DNA from: Deltaproteobacteria bacterium
Lineage (GTDB): Bacteria; Myxococcota_A; Polyangia; Polyangiales; Ga0077539
DNA length: 64,000 nucleotides
Reading direction: 5' to 3'
Assembly (NCBI GenBank): GCA_947477565.1
Contig: CANJUR010000002.1
Span: 1 to 64,000, forward strand
Of this stretch, positions 63,537 through 64,000 are shown piece by piece (within the stretch, counting starts at the first letter, position 1; every line of letters begins with the position of its first letter). The translations under genes were made by a program, and so were the position numbers. The notes under the pieces are model-generated. The model saw only the letters and a program-made list of their open reading frames with translations, was not told the origin of the DNA and ran no database searches.

Positions 63537-64000
63537 CCCTGGTTACGGCCGGTCGTGAGGAGGTTGGTGAGCTTCGAGGACGTCAACTCGACATCCGCGA
63601 GAATCTTCTTCGCCTGCCCGTTGATAAGCATGTGCGCGACCATGCAACTCACCGCGATGCCGAGACCTAGTGCGGTGTTGTTCATGGCCTCGGAGATGCC
63701 GCGCGCCAGGAGCTGCTGGCGTCGGCCGGGATCAGCGACTCGGTCGAGCGCACTGAAAGTGTGGATGAGACCGAGAATCGTCCCGAGAAGACCGAAGAGG
63801 GTGGCAATGTTGGCGAGCGACCAGAGCGCGCCGATGCGCTTCTGAACTTGAGGCTCGATGTCCATCACCTGCTCTTCGATCGCAACAACGACCGCCTCTT
63901 CGCCGCGGTTCACTTGCATGAGGCCCGCGCGGAAAACCCTCAGAATAGGAACGTCGTCTGCCTCACACAACTTGATCGCGCGGTCGATATTGTTCGCCTG
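63533..64000 (-). CDS. ExbB/TolQ-family proton-channel protein (runs off the window)
   Basis: The C-terminal 155 residues of an ExbB/TolQ/MotA-type protein; the frame stays open to the right edge, so the N-terminus and first helix are outside. Visible are the long cytoplasmic loop (QVQKRIGALWSLANIATLFG), the second helix (LLGTILGLIHTFSAL) and the third helix with NNTALGLGIAVSCMVAHMLI, the conserved TxxGLxVA-like segment. With the two ExbD-like proteins it forms a proton-driven motor complex in the inner membrane. Confidence 0.9.
   Translation of the reverse strand, partial: QANNIDRAIKLCEADDVPILRVFRAGLMQVNRGEEAVVVAIEEQVMDIEPQVQKRIGALWSLANIATLFGLLGTILGLIHTFSALDRVADPGRRQQLLARGISEAMNNTALGLGIAVSCMVAHMLINGQAKKILADVELTSSKLTNLLTTGRNQG

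Overview
This is one contiguous, very GC-rich bacterial chromosome segment that looks like a myxobacterium (Myxococcota, most likely class Polyangia). The supporting signs are two secreted proteins with MYXO-CTERM-type tails (Gly/Cys motif, one hydrophobic helix, run of Arg), several Cys-rich or beta-sandwich lipoproteins of the kind these bacteria carry in number, a MopE-type metal-binding motif, VanW, and one ExbB with two ExbD genes. GTG starts and GTGA/ATGA start-stop overlaps are frequent. The lineage is inferred from gene content; no 16S rRNA or tRNA gene was seen.

Layout. 1-3823: a 5'-truncated peptidoglycan amidase, an MFS transporter and a DsbA/FrnE oxidoreductase. 3831-8330: the glyoxylate shunt, with malate synthase (aceB) and isocitrate lyase (aceA) divergent from a ScfR/RamB-type regulator. 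8410-12795: a VanY-type carboxypeptidase that shares an Ig-like domain with the first amidase, a beta-propeller lipoprotein with a CxxCH motif, and an RhtA-type exporter. 12960-22496: a tight operon of a collagen-like membrane protein, MoxR ATPase, DUF58 protein, BatA-like protein, von Willebrand A protein and a nidogen-domain secreted protein.

22497-27395 is the accessory part. It holds a decayed tyrosine-recombinase tail, a frameshifted IS200/REP-associated transposase between long inverted arms with REP-like hairpins, a Cys-rich lipoprotein, a ParE-type toxin-antitoxin pair, and a 42-bp tandem array bracketed by two copies of a roughly 300-bp self-complementary (MITE-like) repeat.

27396-41602: galE, a lipoprotein with an HExxH motif, a YqiA-like hydrolase, a glycogen debranching enzyme, a repeat-bearing gap, a hypothetical protein, a large MopE-motif lipoprotein, pyruvate kinase, HtpG, a hendecad coiled-coil protein and a small membrane protein. 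From 41784 to the right end every gene is on the minus strand. In transcription order these are exbB-exbD-exbD (cut by the window edge), a 35-residue membrane peptide, an outer-membrane barrel, pyruvate dehydrogenase (pdhA-pdhB-pdhC), a small conserved protein, hemX-hemA-hemC, an FHA protein with a degenerate GGDEF domain, mreB-mreC-mreD-mrdA-rodA (cell elongation), a membrane protein, a small protein, a nitrilase-family amidase, VanW and coaBC.

Taken together the window is mostly core metabolism (acetate/glyoxylate, pyruvate, heme, CoA, glycogen) and envelope construction. I did not find a clear-cut new multi-gene system. The most unexplained structures are the 42-bp array with its flanking palindromic repeats, the REP/transposase island, and the collagen-like/nidogen additions to the MoxR-BatA operon.
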